From Bacterioplanoides sp965200585 (GTDB taxonomy: Bacteria; Pseudomonadota; Gammaproteobacteria; Pseudomonadales; Oceanobacteraceae): DNA of 64,000 nucleotides. Below, one piece after another: positions 8,925 through 18,203 of this stretch; the first letter of the stretch is position 1, and every line of letters starts with the position of its first letter. The notes below the pieces were generated by a model. The model worked only from the letters and a program-made list of their open reading frames with translations. It made no database searches and was not told where the DNA came from. Location: the NCBI RefSeq assembly GCF_965200585.1, contig NZ_OZ241361.1; one strand, written 5' to 3'. A program made the position numbers and the translations under genes.

Positions 8925-8940
8925 TGGCATTAAATGTGCT
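8925..8940 (+). promoter_or_regulatory. Sigma-54 (-24/-12) promoter of the 9010 PEP-CTERM gene
   Basis: TGGCATTAAATGTGCT has GG (8926-8927) and GC (8938-8939) separated by exactly 10 nt, the RpoN spacing. The expected start is near 8951, giving a leader of about 60 nt ending in an AAGGAG ribosome site at 8996-9001. PrsR is the likely activator. Confidence 0.65.
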
Positions 8941-9009
8941 TCGGTTGCTTTACACGAAGGCTCAGATGGGGATGGGTTTTCATGTTCATTACTTTAAGGA
9001 GAAAGATTT

Positions 9010-9504
9010 ATGATCACTAAATTAAGAAATATAGCCGCCGGTTTTGTACTGGTCGTTGTATCCTCGGTTGCATCTGCAGCTACTTTTCAATTTTCGCCAG
9101 ATCCATTTGTGTTGGATTACACTAGTGGAACTCCTGTTGAACTCAGTGTTTCGAATTTTCCTGACCCGATTGGTGCGGCGGCAACGAACTTTACAGTTGC
9201 TCAGGATCTGACAACGACTATTTGGAATTTTACATTTGATGATGATGGTACGCCTGCCGAGTCTTTACAGGTTATTTTGCTTGATGCTGCTAATCAGCTT
9301 GTATTTGATTCGGGTGTAGTGACTCCAAGCCCACTGAGCTTTACAATCAATAGCTTGTTGGCTGGTGAATATACGCTGCAGATTTTTTCTGATAGTGAAG
9401 ATGTAAACGGTTCAATCTCTGCTGTGCCAGTTCCTGCAGCCGTTCTTCTGTTTGGTACTGCTCTTCTGGGCTTTGCAGGTTTCTCTGCGCGCCGTAAGGT
9501 ATAA
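9010..9504 (+). CDS. Small PEP-CTERM-like sorted exported protein
   Basis: A 164-residue protein with a signal peptide (ends SVASA) and a C-terminal exosortase signal: VPVPAAV, then LLFGTALLGFAGF, then SARRKV. The mature part (about 110 residues) is Thr/Ser/Asp-rich and beta-like with no Cys; I do not recognise a fold. It probably coats or holds the exopolysaccharide. It is immediately upstream of the main EPS operon but has its own sigma-54-type promoter and a strong terminator. Confidence 0.85.
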   Translation: MITKLRNIAAGFVLVVVSSVASAATFQFSPDPFVLDYTSGTPVELSVSNFPDPIGAAATNFTVAQDLTTTIWNFTFDDDGTPAESLQVILLDAANQLVFDSGVVTPSPLSFTINSLLAGEYTLQIFSDSEDVNGSISAVPVPAAVLLFGTALLGFAGFSARRKV

Positions 9505-9520
9505 TTGCAGGACTTATATT

Positions 9521-9546
9521 GAGGGGCCCCTTCCCCTCATTTTTTA
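9521..9546 (+). terminator. Rho-independent terminator after the PEP-CTERM gene
   Basis: GAGGGG (9521-9526) pairs with CCCCTC (9533-9538) around a 6-nt loop, followed by ATTTTTT. It separates the sigma-54-controlled gene from the EPS operon, unless some transcription reads through. Confidence 0.8.
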
Positions 9547-9630
9547 TTAAAGAGGTTTTTCCTTTTTAATTTTTGTTGTAATCTTCAGGCCAGTTTGCGG
9601 TTTATGGCGCAGTCGGAGTTAAAAGGAATT

Positions 9631-11010
9631 ATGGAAGATCTAGAGTCTGCACTTGGAGGTAGGCCTCTATTGCAGAGGAGAAACACGCTCTCAAACGTGT
9701 TTCAGTCGTTGGTTGATGCCTTTCTTGTTCTGGCGTTTTTTGTTCTGCTGATTGTATTGTCAGTAGGGTCGATCTCAACTCATCATGTTATTTTCGGGCT
9801 TATCCTAATCGGGGCAATGGCTATCTGCTACGATTTTTTAGGGATCTATCGAAAAAATAAATCGCTATTTGGCAAGGCGTTCGACTTGCTACTGGCCTGG
9901 TTCTCTTCTTTGATGGTTGGTGTTGTTGCGCTGTATTTCATTCTTTCAAGTCAGTATTTATCTGGAAGCTTTCTGGCAGTTTTCTCCGTTGGGGGTTATT
10001 TACTTCAGTTTTTCTCTTATATTCTTTTTTTCTTGTATAAAAAAAGTAAATCAAAGAAAAGTAAAGTTAGTGCTTTGATTATAGGTGGAGGGAGTTTTGC
10101 CCAAAATCTAAAGGTTAAAATAAATAGTAACCCCTGGGTAAGAGAGTATGTTGTATGTACTGTTGAAGGACTTTCTGGTGGAGAGAGTGATGTTGATGAT
10201 TTTTTTGATTTAATTGACCGTAAAAGTATTAAGAGTATATTTTTTGCGGTTTCGATGCGGCAAGCTAGTGAAATACAATTGATTTATGATGAATTAATGA
10301 ATCGTAATCTTGATGTGCATTGGGTTCCAAATTTCGAAAGCCTCAAGCTTATTAACCCAAGTGTCAAAGAGCTATCTGGAATGCCAATTATGACACTTTC
10401 AGAAACACCTTTGCTGGGAACTCATCACTTAAAGAAAGCAATTATTGATAAATCTCTCGCAGCAATTGCTTTGCTGGTTTTTACACCTCTTATTATTTTT
10501 ACCGCAATAGCTATCAAACTGACTTCTTCAGGGCCTGTTTTCTTCCGTCAGCCAAGGACCGGTTGGGATGGAAAGGAATTCCTTATTTGGAAGTTCAGAA
10601 GTATGAAGGTTCATGAATCCGAGAGTGGAGAAGTAAAACAGGCAACTAAGGATGATGATCGCGTCACATCTGTAGGCCGATTTATCCGCAAAACAAGTAT
10701 TGATGAATTACCACAGTTGTTCAATGTTTTGGAAGGTAATATGTCAATGGTTGGGCCGAGGCCACATGCAGTTCAGCATAATACACTGTATTCAAGTCAG
10801 ATTAAGGCCTATCTCTGCCGGCATCGAATTAAGCCGGGCATTACCGGCCTTGCACAGGTTCGTGGTTATCGAGGAGAAACTGAACAGCTTGAACAAATGA
10901 GTATGCGTGTTGAATCAGATCTGGAATATATAAATAACTGGTCTGTTTCGCTTGATATTGCCATCTTGTTTAGAACAGTATTTACGCTTTTTAGTAAGCA
11001 AGCGTATTGA
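9631..11010 (+). CDS. Undecaprenyl-phosphate sugar phosphotransferase (WcaJ/EpsB-like priming enzyme)
   Basis: Starts repeat-unit assembly by moving a sugar-1-phosphate onto undecaprenyl phosphate at the inner membrane. The N-terminal half has four hydrophobic segments, then a CoA-binding-like region (ALIIGGGSFAQNL). The C-terminal catalytic domain is intact: DKSLAAIALLVFTP membrane hairpin, PVFFRQPRTGWDGK, WKFRSM, RKTSIDELPQLFNVLEG, MSMVGPRP and KPGITGLAQVRG. I chose the ATG at 9631 for its AAAAGGA site; in-frame TTG 9595 and ATG 9604 are alternatives lacking a good site. First gene of the EPS operon. Confidence 0.9.
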   Translation: MEDLESALGGRPLLQRRNTLSNVFQSLVDAFLVLAFFVLLIVLSVGSISTHHVIFGLILIGAMAICYDFLGIYRKNKSLFGKAFDLLLAWFSSLMVGVVALYFILSSQYLSGSFLAVFSVGGYLLQFFSYILFFLYKKSKSKKSKVSALIIGGGSFAQNLKVKINSNPWVREYVVCTVEGLSGGESDVDDFFDLIDRKSIKSIFFAVSMRQASEIQLIYDELMNRNLDVHWVPNFESLKLINPSVKELSGMPIMTLSETPLLGTHHLKKAIIDKSLAAIALLVFTPLIIFTAIAIKLTSSGPVFFRQPRTGWDGKEFLIWKFRSMKVHESESGEVKQATKDDDRVTSVGRFIRKTSIDELPQLFNVLEGNMSMVGPRPHAVQHNTLYSSQIKAYLCRHRIKPGITGLAQVRGYRGETEQLEQMSMRVESDLEYINNWSVSLDIAILFRTVFTLFSKQAY

Positions 11011-11049
11011 TTAATAATGATTAAACTTCGGTTTATGCAAGGATGAGTT

Positions 11050-12579
11050 GTGACTTACGAAGAAGAAGATCAGGCCATAGAGATTCCAGCTAACTTTATT
11101 GCGGCATTGTCACGCTACAAAGTTCACCTGATGATTTCGGTTGTGCTGCTTGGTATTTTGTCAGTCATAATGGTTATGTTAATTCCAGCTGTTTATCGAT
11201 CAGAGTCGATAGTGTTGGTAGAAACTCAACAGATTCCAGATGACCTTGTCCGCTCAACGGTAACTTCAATTGCTGCTGAGCGAATTCAAATTATTAAGCA
11301 GCGTGTGATGACCCGTGAGAAGCTTCTTGATATTGCTAATAAACATCCGTCTGTCAAAGAAGATGCTGGTAATCTATTGGTGTCTGAACTAGTTCAGAGT
11401 ATGCGGGGAAAAATATCGGTAGAACTTATTACCAGTAATAAAAATAATAGCCGCAGTCCAGCTACTACGATCGCATTTAAGGTTGGCTTTGATGCTTTGA
11501 ATCCGGTGGTAGCGCAATCTGTTGCTAATGATCTTGTTACGCTTTTCTTAAATGAAAATGTTCAAGCTCGAACTGAAAGGGCTTCTGAAACAACAGAGTT
11601 TTTGCGTGCAGAGGCAGATAAAATTAAAGTCCGTTTGGCTGATACTGAACAGGCTATTGCTGATTATAAGCAGAAAAATAAGGAAGCTCTTCCTGAGCAT
11701 CTTGATTTGTATATTTCAATGCTAGATCGTGCGCAATTAAGTCGCATAGAGATTCAGCGCCAAATTGAGGTGGAAAGTAATCAGCGATCTCTTTATGAGC
11801 TTCAAGCGAATGGGTATGGCTCTCTAAAAGAGTCTGATGAACTTGAGGCTTTGCATTCAGAATATAAAAGCCTTTCTGCAGTTTATAAAGACTCTCATCC
11901 CGACATTAAAGCCTTGAAGAAGAGGATCTCAATTCTTGAAGGAAGAAGCTCACAGCCTGTAGGGGATGGTTTGGTGGATACAAAGTTGAAATCTTCTGCC
12001 GCACAGCTCAACCTTCTTAAGCAGCAGCTTGAAAAAAATAAAATCCAGATTGAAGATTTAGAAGAGAAAATTATTCAAATACCTCAGGTTGAACGTGGAT
12101 TGATTTCACTAAATCGTGATTATGAAGTTGTAAAAGAACAATATGATAGGGTCGTAAGTAATACAATGCAGGCTCAAATGGCAGAGAGTCTTGAGCAGGG
12201 GCGTAAAGCAGAGCGTTTTTCCATACTTGAACCCCCGCTATTGCCTGATCAGCCGTATAAGCCAAGACGTAAAGTACTTTTAGCGGCGGGTGTTGGTTTA
12301 TCTTTATTTATGCCATTGGGGGTTATTCTGCTAATTGCTTTGACTGATAAGTCAGTCCGAGGGGTGGCTGCTTTGGAGCGTATAACTGGGAGTGCACCCT
12401 TGGTTGTTGTAGGTGTTATTAATACAGGTAAGGTCGAGAAAAAGAAGAAAAAAAATCAGATTCGTATTCTTATGATTGTTGCTGGTTTGTGTTTTTTGGG
12501 AGTATTGTTGGTTCACTTTTTTGTGATCCCGCTGGACTCTCTTGTTTATAAGTTAATGTATAAAGCCGGTTTGGCTTGA
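11050..12579 (+). CDS. Polysaccharide chain-length determinant (Wzz/GumC family, XrtA type)
   Basis: A 509-residue polysaccharide co-polymerase. It has one membrane segment near residues 31-50, a long periplasmic coiled-coil region (about 60-390) and a Pro-rich segment (ILEPPLLPDQPYKPRRK) before membrane helix two. Unlike fused Wzc proteins it has no Walker motifs; the kinase is the next gene. An extra hydrophobic segment lies at the C-terminus (about 478-495), after a lysine-rich loop. The start is GTG at 11050 with GGATGA 5' of it. It controls polymer length together with the kinase and polymerase. Confidence 0.88.
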   Translation: MTYEEEDQAIEIPANFIAALSRYKVHLMISVVLLGILSVIMVMLIPAVYRSESIVLVETQQIPDDLVRSTVTSIAAERIQIIKQRVMTREKLLDIANKHPSVKEDAGNLLVSELVQSMRGKISVELITSNKNNSRSPATTIAFKVGFDALNPVVAQSVANDLVTLFLNENVQARTERASETTEFLRAEADKIKVRLADTEQAIADYKQKNKEALPEHLDLYISMLDRAQLSRIEIQRQIEVESNQRSLYELQANGYGSLKESDELEALHSEYKSLSAVYKDSHPDIKALKKRISILEGRSSQPVGDGLVDTKLKSSAAQLNLLKQQLEKNKIQIEDLEEKIIQIPQVERGLISLNRDYEVVKEQYDRVVSNTMQAQMAESLEQGRKAERFSILEPPLLPDQPYKPRRKVLLAAGVGLSLFMPLGVILLIALTDKSVRGVAALERITGSAPLVVVGVINTGKVEKKKKKNQIRILMIVAGLCFLGVLLVHFFVIPLDSLVYKLMYKAGLA

Positions 12580-12596
12580 GAATTTGAGGGCTGGTT

Positions 12597-13424
12597 ATGG
12601 CTTCTATTTCTGATGTTGTTAAGCGGGCTAAGGAAGCAAAAGTGAACCCTGTGGTTGGTGAGCGGAATTCAGATAAAGAGCTGAGAAAGGTTCATAGTAC
12701 TGAAGATGATGGGTCTTTTAATAATATTAAATACACATCAACAAAAGTAATACCAGTTGCTCATAAAACTCTATCGGAAAATAGAATAATCGCTCACAAC
12801 AAGGAGGACCCAGCTTCTGTTCCCTTTTCTATGCTCAGAACAAAAGTGTTGCATGAAATGAGGGCTAATGAATGGAGTACGCTGGCTATTTCTGCGCCAA
12901 CACCAGGTGCAGGAAAATCATTGGTTGCTACAAATCTTGCTATTAGTATTGCTATGGAGGCCAATCAAACTGTTCTTCTTGTTGATATGGATTTGCGTCA
13001 GCCTTCGGTGCATCAGTATTTCTCTGTAGAACCTGAGCTTGGTATTCAAGACTTTCTTGAAAGAGGTGTGCCAATTAGCGATATTATGTTTAACCCGGGA
13101 ATTGAGAGGCTTTCAGTTCTTCCTGGTAGAAAACGAATGCTTAATTCATCAGAAGCGCTTGCAACGCCAATGGTTAAAGCGTTAACCAAAGAATTAAAAA
13201 ACCGTTATGAATCTCGGATTATTATTTATGATCTTCCACCTTATTTGGTGAATGATGATGCGCTGGTTTTCTTACCATACATTGACTGTTCCCTGTTGGT
13301 GGTTGAGAGTGGAGTGAGTACTAAGGAGGAGATCGAAGAATCTTTACATCTTGCACAAATAAAACCAATGCTTGGGACGGTATTAAATAAGTATGTCCAA
13401 AGTAAAAAAATAAATGTTTATTAG
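12597..13424 (+). CDS. Exopolysaccharide tyrosine autokinase (BY-kinase)
   Basis: Cytoplasmic partner of the chain-length protein, 275 residues. A poorly conserved linker (1-70) precedes the P-loop domain: Walker A PTPGAGKS (101-108), Walker A' VLLVDMDLRQPS (126-137) and IIYDLPP. In BY-kinases a C-terminal tyrosine cluster is phosphorylated; here the tail is short and holds only two Tyr (about 266 and 275, the last residue). It lies 17 nt after the chain-length gene. The family match is to the PEP-CTERM-locus autokinase (TIGR03018-like). Confidence 0.85.
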   Translation: MASISDVVKRAKEAKVNPVVGERNSDKELRKVHSTEDDGSFNNIKYTSTKVIPVAHKTLSENRIIAHNKEDPASVPFSMLRTKVLHEMRANEWSTLAISAPTPGAGKSLVATNLAISIAMEANQTVLLVDMDLRQPSVHQYFSVEPELGIQDFLERGVPISDIMFNPGIERLSVLPGRKRMLNSSEALATPMVKALTKELKNRYESRIIIYDLPPYLVNDDALVFLPYIDCSLLVVESGVSTKEEIEESLHLAQIKPMLGTVLNKYVQSKKINVY

Positions 13425-13431
13425 GTTTTTG

Positions 13432-13893
13432 ATGGGTTTGGATATGTTGAGCTTTAAGAAAATAGTTAAAAAATTGATCCATCAGTATTTAAGAATGGGG
13501 TTGCTAGGTCTTCGGGTAAAATATCTTAATTATTTTTATGGTATGAATATTCACCCTACAGCAAGGATATCGCTGAAAAGTAAGCTTGATTATACTAACC
13601 CCAAGGGGGTGAATATAGGGGCTGGATCATACTTGGCATTTGGGGTTGTCATTCTTGCGCATGATATGTCTCGATTGACTCATATGGACGTGAATATTGG
13701 AAAAAACTGTTTTATCGGGTGTAATTCAATCATAATGCCTGGTGTGACTATTGGAGATTCTGTTGTTGTTGGTTCCGGGTCTGTTGTTACCAAATCATTT
13801 AAGGGTAATTGTGTTATTGCAGGAAACCCGGCAAAAGTAATTAAAGAGGACATATATACTAAAGAGTTGGGGATATTTTGTGAGGCTGGCTAG
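13432..13893 (+). CDS. Left-handed beta-helix O-acyltransferase
   Basis: A small (about 153 aa) hexapeptide-repeat acyltransferase, probably O-acetylating a sugar of the polymer. Hexad repeats run from 'NIHPTARISL' to 'GVTIGDSVVVGSGSVVTKSF', followed by GNCVIAGNPAKVIKED, the usual maltose/galactoside-acetyltransferase ending. Start uncertain: ATG 13414 would overlap the kinase gene by 11 nt, while ATG 13432 follows TTAGG and is preferred. The end overlaps the next gene by 14 nt. From here to about 18.8 kb the DNA is visibly more AT-rich. Confidence 0.82.
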   Translation: MGLDMLSFKKIVKKLIHQYLRMGLLGLRVKYLNYFYGMNIHPTARISLKSKLDYTNPKGVNIGAGSYLAFGVVILAHDMSRLTHMDVNIGKNCFIGCNSIIMPGVTIGDSVVVGSGSVVTKSFKGNCVIAGNPAKVIKEDIYTKELGIFCEAG

Positions 13894-15112
13894 TGGCTTG
13901 CACCATAAATCTTTGTTTATGGTTTTGCTTTATTTGCTTTTGATGACTATTCCAGGGGAGTTCTATTTTAATTTTTTCGGCATTAGGATGGAGTTGTATC
14001 GATTATTTCTATTGGTGGCTTTCTTGTTTTACGTGCCTGTTCTGTTTAAGTTTAAAAGGTTTGGTGCGATAGAGTATTTCCTGTTGTCTTATTGTGTTTG
14101 GTCCTTTTTTAGTTTTTTTGTTAATCACGGGGTTTCTGGTTTTAAATCATCTATAATATTGTATTTAGAAGTATTTGTTGGGTATTTTTTGGGTCTTTCT
14201 ATCGGAGGGAGTGCTAAGAAGTTTAAACGTGTATTGTTCTGTATTGCTTTTTTTTATATCCTGGTTGCGCCGTTGGCAATTTTTGAGACTCAGTCAGGGT
14301 ATCGCATAACACATGTTTTTTTTGCTGAAATTCTCGGAAATCCAGTTGAGTCATATTTAGGCGATTCTTATTATCGGCATGGTCTTCACAGGGCAAGCAC
14401 GGTGTTTTCACACCCTATATTGTATTCTGTTTGTGCTGTTGTCTTTATTCCTATCTTTTTTGTTTTTAATAAAAGTCTAAAGGCTTTTTTTCTAAGCTCT
14501 GGTATCTTCATTGCTATGATTGCATCTGTGACATCAGTTGGATTTTTGATGGTATTCTTGCAATTCATGCTTTATATATTGGGGTTGATTTCAAAATTCT
14601 ACAAAAAAATATTTACACATGTTGTATGGTTTTCATCCTTGCTTTTCTTGTTTTTGAGTGTGGCCTCTAATCGTGGGCCAGTCGTTTTATTTGTTAATAC
14701 TATGTCCCTGAATCCCGGGACAGCATATTTCCGCTATCTCCAGTGGCAGTTCTCAACTGATGACGTTATGGCTAATCCATTTTTTGGTATTGGTTTTTAT
14801 GAGTGGAGTAGGCCGCATTGGATGCCGATAAGCATTGATAATTTCTGGCTTATGACAGCTTTGCAGAATGGTATTCCCGCATTTGTTTTTTTAATACTAT
14901 TTTTTATTTTTTCATGTAGAAGGCATTGGTTTTCTTGGAGGTCTAGTGGTGAAAGTTTTTATTTTGCTTTTTTTGCTTCTATATTTTCGATTATTTTTGC
15001 AGCCTTTACTGTTGATTTCTTTGATAGAGCTCAGCTTGTGGTATTTCTTCTTTTAGGTTTTTGTAATTCTTTTTTGACTGAGCATAAGAGAAAGGTTGGG
15101 GTTAGGTTATGA
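13880..15112 (+). CDS. O-antigen polymerase/ligase-like membrane protein (Wzy candidate)
   Basis: A 410-residue, highly hydrophobic protein with about ten membrane segments and a larger periplasmic loop (GNPVESYLGDSYYRHGLHRASTVF..., about 150-180) holding Arg/His, as in Wzy_C proteins. A second conserved-looking region is NPFFGIGFYEWSRPHW. In a Wzx/Wzy system it would polymerise the repeat unit on the periplasmic side. The start is GTG at 13880, inside the acyltransferase gene. Substrate cannot be told from sequence. Confidence 0.75.
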   Translation: MRLASGLHHKSLFMVLLYLLLMTIPGEFYFNFFGIRMELYRLFLLVAFLFYVPVLFKFKRFGAIEYFLLSYCVWSFFSFFVNHGVSGFKSSIILYLEVFVGYFLGLSIGGSAKKFKRVLFCIAFFYILVAPLAIFETQSGYRITHVFFAEILGNPVESYLGDSYYRHGLHRASTVFSHPILYSVCAVVFIPIFFVFNKSLKAFFLSSGIFIAMIASVTSVGFLMVFLQFMLYILGLISKFYKKIFTHVVWFSSLLFLFLSVASNRGPVVLFVNTMSLNPGTAYFRYLQWQFSTDDVMANPFFGIGFYEWSRPHWMPISIDNFWLMTALQNGIPAFVFLILFFIFSCRRHWFSWRSSGESFYFAFFASIFSIIFAAFTVDFFDRAQLVVFLLLGFCNSFLTEHKRKVGVRL

Positions 15113-15145
15113 TTGGCTCTAATTTTTCTGAGTGTTAGGTGTATT

Positions 15146-16447
15146 ATGCGTTCAATTTATGCTGTTTTTTTTAAGATGATATCTTCCTTGATCGGGATTC
15201 TTTTGATATGGGTTGTGGCTCAGTTTTTAGAAGAAAAAGAGGCTGGTATAGTCATATATTTTTACACTGTTGTAATGATTGTCGTTCAGCTTTCTAGGTC
15301 TGGCACGGAGCATGCGATATTAAAAAAACTCCCTGAGTCGACTGCGCTTTCTCAAAGTTTTATTTTGATGGCATCTTTATTAATAGTGCTTTTTGTTTCG
15401 CTAATTTCATCATCTTTATACTATGGTTTCGCTTTTGTTCAGGGGCTTGTATATGATTATAGTACTTATTCTTTGCTATTTTTATTGATGTTCTCTGCGG
15501 TTTTTTTTGCTTTGAATCAAGTCATTGCTACTGTGTTCCAGGCTCGTCTTAAAGTGTTTTGGCAATACTTTTATATTAATTCTGGGGTTGTTGCGATAAC
15601 GCTTGGGTTTTGGGTGTTGATCCGTGAGTTATATGCTTGCTACGGGGTGATAGGCTTTGCTCTTTCGTTTCTTTTATCGAATGTTTTTCTTTTTTCAGCA
15701 GGCTTTATTTGGTTGGTTCGGAGTGAATGCTTGAGTATTGATGTTCCTCTATCGAAGAAAGAGTTTTATGGGGAAGTTATATATATTTGGCCTTTTGCTA
15801 CAACCGCTGCGTTGACGATAGCTATTCAGTGGGGTGGGTTGCTGCTGGCAGGGTTTTGGCTTGATGAGTCTGAACTTGGTGCGCTTTCTATTGTCTTGCG
15901 AATATCTACATTTTCAATTTTTGGATTCCTTGCGATAAATTCTTATATTTCTCCAATGATATCAAGGTGTTCAGAAAATGAGGATTTTAATATTGTTAAG
16001 TTGACAGCCTCTTACTCGTTGGTGTCTTTGTTGTTTTCTTTTGCTTTTTTGGGGGTGTTCTTTTTGTTTGGACGTGAAATGCTTAATATTATAGGTGAGG
16101 CCTATGTTTTTGCTTATCCTTATGTTGTTGCCGTTGTTGTATTCTGGTGTTTTCGTGTGGCGCTGGGGCCTGTTGATGTTGTTCTTCTTATGACGGGAAA
16201 TGTTCATGTTAATAAAAGGAATCTAACTATTAGTGGCGTATTATCTTTGGTTTCCGCAGTTTCTTTAATTCCTGTCTTTGGCTTTTGGGGTGCTGTATTT
16301 TCTTTGATATTTTCTAGGTTGTTGTTATCTATTTTAAATGCCATAAAGGTTTATCAATTGTTTGGTGTCTTATACCTATCTCCAAGAGCAGTTGCATCTG
16401 GTGTTGATGGTATTAAGGCGATTTTTTTTAATAAAAGGGTGGCTTAA
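15146..16447 (+). CDS. Polysaccharide flippase (Wzx-like, MATE/MVF fold)
   Basis: About 433 residues with 12 or more hydrophobic segments and no large soluble domain, as in lipid-linked oligosaccharide flippases. The ATG at 15146 has AGGTG 5 nt upstream; an in-frame TTG at 15113 lacks a site. The stop and the next ATG share a base (TAATG). It probably flips the undecaprenyl-linked repeat unit to the periplasm for the polymerase encoded just upstream. Confidence 0.8.
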   Translation: MRSIYAVFFKMISSLIGILLIWVVAQFLEEKEAGIVIYFYTVVMIVVQLSRSGTEHAILKKLPESTALSQSFILMASLLIVLFVSLISSSLYYGFAFVQGLVYDYSTYSLLFLLMFSAVFFALNQVIATVFQARLKVFWQYFYINSGVVAITLGFWVLIRELYACYGVIGFALSFLLSNVFLFSAGFIWLVRSECLSIDVPLSKKEFYGEVIYIWPFATTAALTIAIQWGGLLLAGFWLDESELGALSIVLRISTFSIFGFLAINSYISPMISRCSENEDFNIVKLTASYSLVSLLFSFAFLGVFFLFGREMLNIIGEAYVFAYPYVVAVVVFWCFRVALGPVDVVLLMTGNVHVNKRNLTISGVLSLVSAVSLIPVFGFWGAVFSLIFSRLLLSILNAIKVYQLFGVLYLSPRAVASGVDGIKAIFFNKRVA

Positions 16448-17400
16448 TGTCTAAATTATGCACTGTGATAATGGTAAATTACGGCACTCCTTATCATATG
16501 GTTTCAGCGCTATCGTCAGCTATTAAGGTGAATGAACTTAAAGGGGTTGATGATTTCAGGTTTGTTGTGATAGATAATGCCTCACCTGATAATTCTGAAG
16601 AGATACTGAGCAGTTATTGTAAGCTTTATGATAATGTTGAATTTATTAAATTTGATAAAAATTTAGGGTTTGCAGGTGCTCATAATAGGATGTCTGACGC
16701 TATCGATTCTGAATATTTACTATTGTTGAATCCAGATACCTATATGATGAATCCTGCTATCAATAAATTGATTTCTTTTTCAAAATTATACCCGGAGAAT
16801 GGTATTTGGGGAGGGGTAACATTTTTTCCTGATGGGAATATAAATTCTGCTCATGCATTTAAATTTGTTAACTTATGGGGTGTTTTTTGCCGGGCCTTTT
16901 ATATTTCTGCAATATTTCCTAATAATTCTTTTTGCAATCCTGATAACTATGCATCATGGGATAGAAAATCTGTTAAAGAAGTAGATGTTGTCCAGGGGAG
17001 TTTTTTGCTGATGAAGACTGACACCTGGAATGATTTAAATGGATTTGACCTTGATTTTTTTATGTATGGCGAGGAGACGGATCTTTGTTATAGGGCGAAA
17101 GAAATCGGCTGTAGTCCTGTCGTTGACCCTGAATCAAAAATTGTACATCTAGGGGGGGTTTCAGAAAAAGTTCGCTCAGATAAAATAATAAGACTTTTTG
17201 AGGCGAGGTGTTTGTTCCTTTGGAAGAATAAGTCACGATTATATTTCTTTATGGGTGTATTGCTGCACTTGTCATGGGCTCTTAACAGAGGGGTGATTTA
17301 CTTGCTGTTGTCTTTATATCGGCGGTCTTATTTTAATGAAGGGAAATCTTGGTTTAAAGTAATTTATAATGTCAAGGATTGGGCATGGAAAAGAAGATAG
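16447..17400 (+). CDS. Family 2 glycosyltransferase (rhamnosyltransferase-like)
   Basis: A 317-residue GT-A enzyme. It shows VIMVNYGTP at the start, VVIDNASPDNSEEI (46-59), NLGFAGAHN, LLLNPDTYM (the DXD-like metal site), and GSFLLMKTDTWNDLNGFD...FMYGEETDLCYRAKEIG, the acceptor/catalytic region. The C-terminus has a hydrophobic stretch suggesting membrane contact. This subclass often moves rhamnose, which fits the rfb genes here; that is inference. Confidence 0.87.
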   Translation: MSKLCTVIMVNYGTPYHMVSALSSAIKVNELKGVDDFRFVVIDNASPDNSEEILSSYCKLYDNVEFIKFDKNLGFAGAHNRMSDAIDSEYLLLLNPDTYMMNPAINKLISFSKLYPENGIWGGVTFFPDGNINSAHAFKFVNLWGVFCRAFYISAIFPNNSFCNPDNYASWDRKSVKEVDVVQGSFLLMKTDTWNDLNGFDLDFFMYGEETDLCYRAKEIGCSPVVDPESKIVHLGGVSEKVRSDKIIRLFEARCLFLWKNKSRLYFFMGVLLHLSWALNRGVIYLLLSLYRRSYFNEGKSWFKVIYNVKDWAWKRR

Positions 17401-18200
17401 CATCGATTATAATTCCTGCCTACAATGAAGAGAAAAAGATAAAGACTGTTCTCGATAGGTTGAGTTTTACGGATCTTTTTCAGGTTGTTGTTGTTTGCAA
17501 TGGGTGTATTGATTCTACATTTGATGTTGCAAAATCATACTTGGGAGTCGAAGTGTATGACCTGGAGCAAGGGTCAAAAACTTTGGCGTTGAACTTTGGT
17601 GATTCTGTTTCGCATTTTTTTCCAAGAATTTATCTTGATGCCGATATTGATTTTGATGTTTCTAGTCTGATTGATTTGGTTGATTATATGAATTCCAGCG
17701 AAGTTTTAGCATCAGGGCCAAATTTGAATTTTAATTACTCAAACGCTCCTTTTTTGGTTAGGTGCTATTACTCTGTTTGGAGTAATCTTCCGTATATCTT
17801 ATCCTCTAGTAATGTTGGGTCGGGTGTTTTTGCGCTATCTATGTCTGGCAGGGAAAGGTTTGATGATTTTCCTGATGTTATATCTGATGATGGGTTTGTG
17901 AATTTTATATTCTCAGATGTTGAAAAAGGAAGACCTTCCTCTTGTTTTGTTAATGTTGATGTTCCGAAGAGTTTTTGGTCTTTGGTAAAAATTAAGGCGA
18001 GAGCGACTGCTGGTGCGAGTCAATTGGCATCTATTGGTGTTAAGACTCATAGAAAGAACAAAATTGATTTTGGTTTTTTCAAGAAATTTGGTTTTAAGGG
18101 TGTCTTATATGTAGCTATTCAGTCGTTTATAAAACTATATGGGGCTGTTTATTACTCCAAGAGTAATAGAGGCTGGTTGAGAGATGAGACAAATAGGTGA
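17385..18200 (+). CDS. Family 2 glycosyltransferase
   Basis: A 271-residue GT-A protein. It opens MEKKIASIIIPAYNEEKKIK, followed by VVVCNGCIDST and IYLDADIDF (the DXD metal site). The ATG at 17385 follows AAGGA and overlaps the previous gene by 16 nt. The C-terminal part (SDDGFVNFIF... then a basic segment) differs from the preceding GT2, so the two are not duplicates. It probably adds one sugar to the repeat unit; sugar unknown. Confidence 0.84.
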   Translation: MEKKIASIIIPAYNEEKKIKTVLDRLSFTDLFQVVVVCNGCIDSTFDVAKSYLGVEVYDLEQGSKTLALNFGDSVSHFFPRIYLDADIDFDVSSLIDLVDYMNSSEVLASGPNLNFNYSNAPFLVRCYYSVWSNLPYILSSSNVGSGVFALSMSGRERFDDFPDVISDDGFVNFIFSDVEKGRPSSCFVNVDVPKSFWSLVKIKARATAGASQLASIGVKTHRKNKIDFGFFKKFGFKGVLYVAIQSFIKLYGAVYYSKSNRGWLRDETNR

Positions 18201-18203
18201 GTT

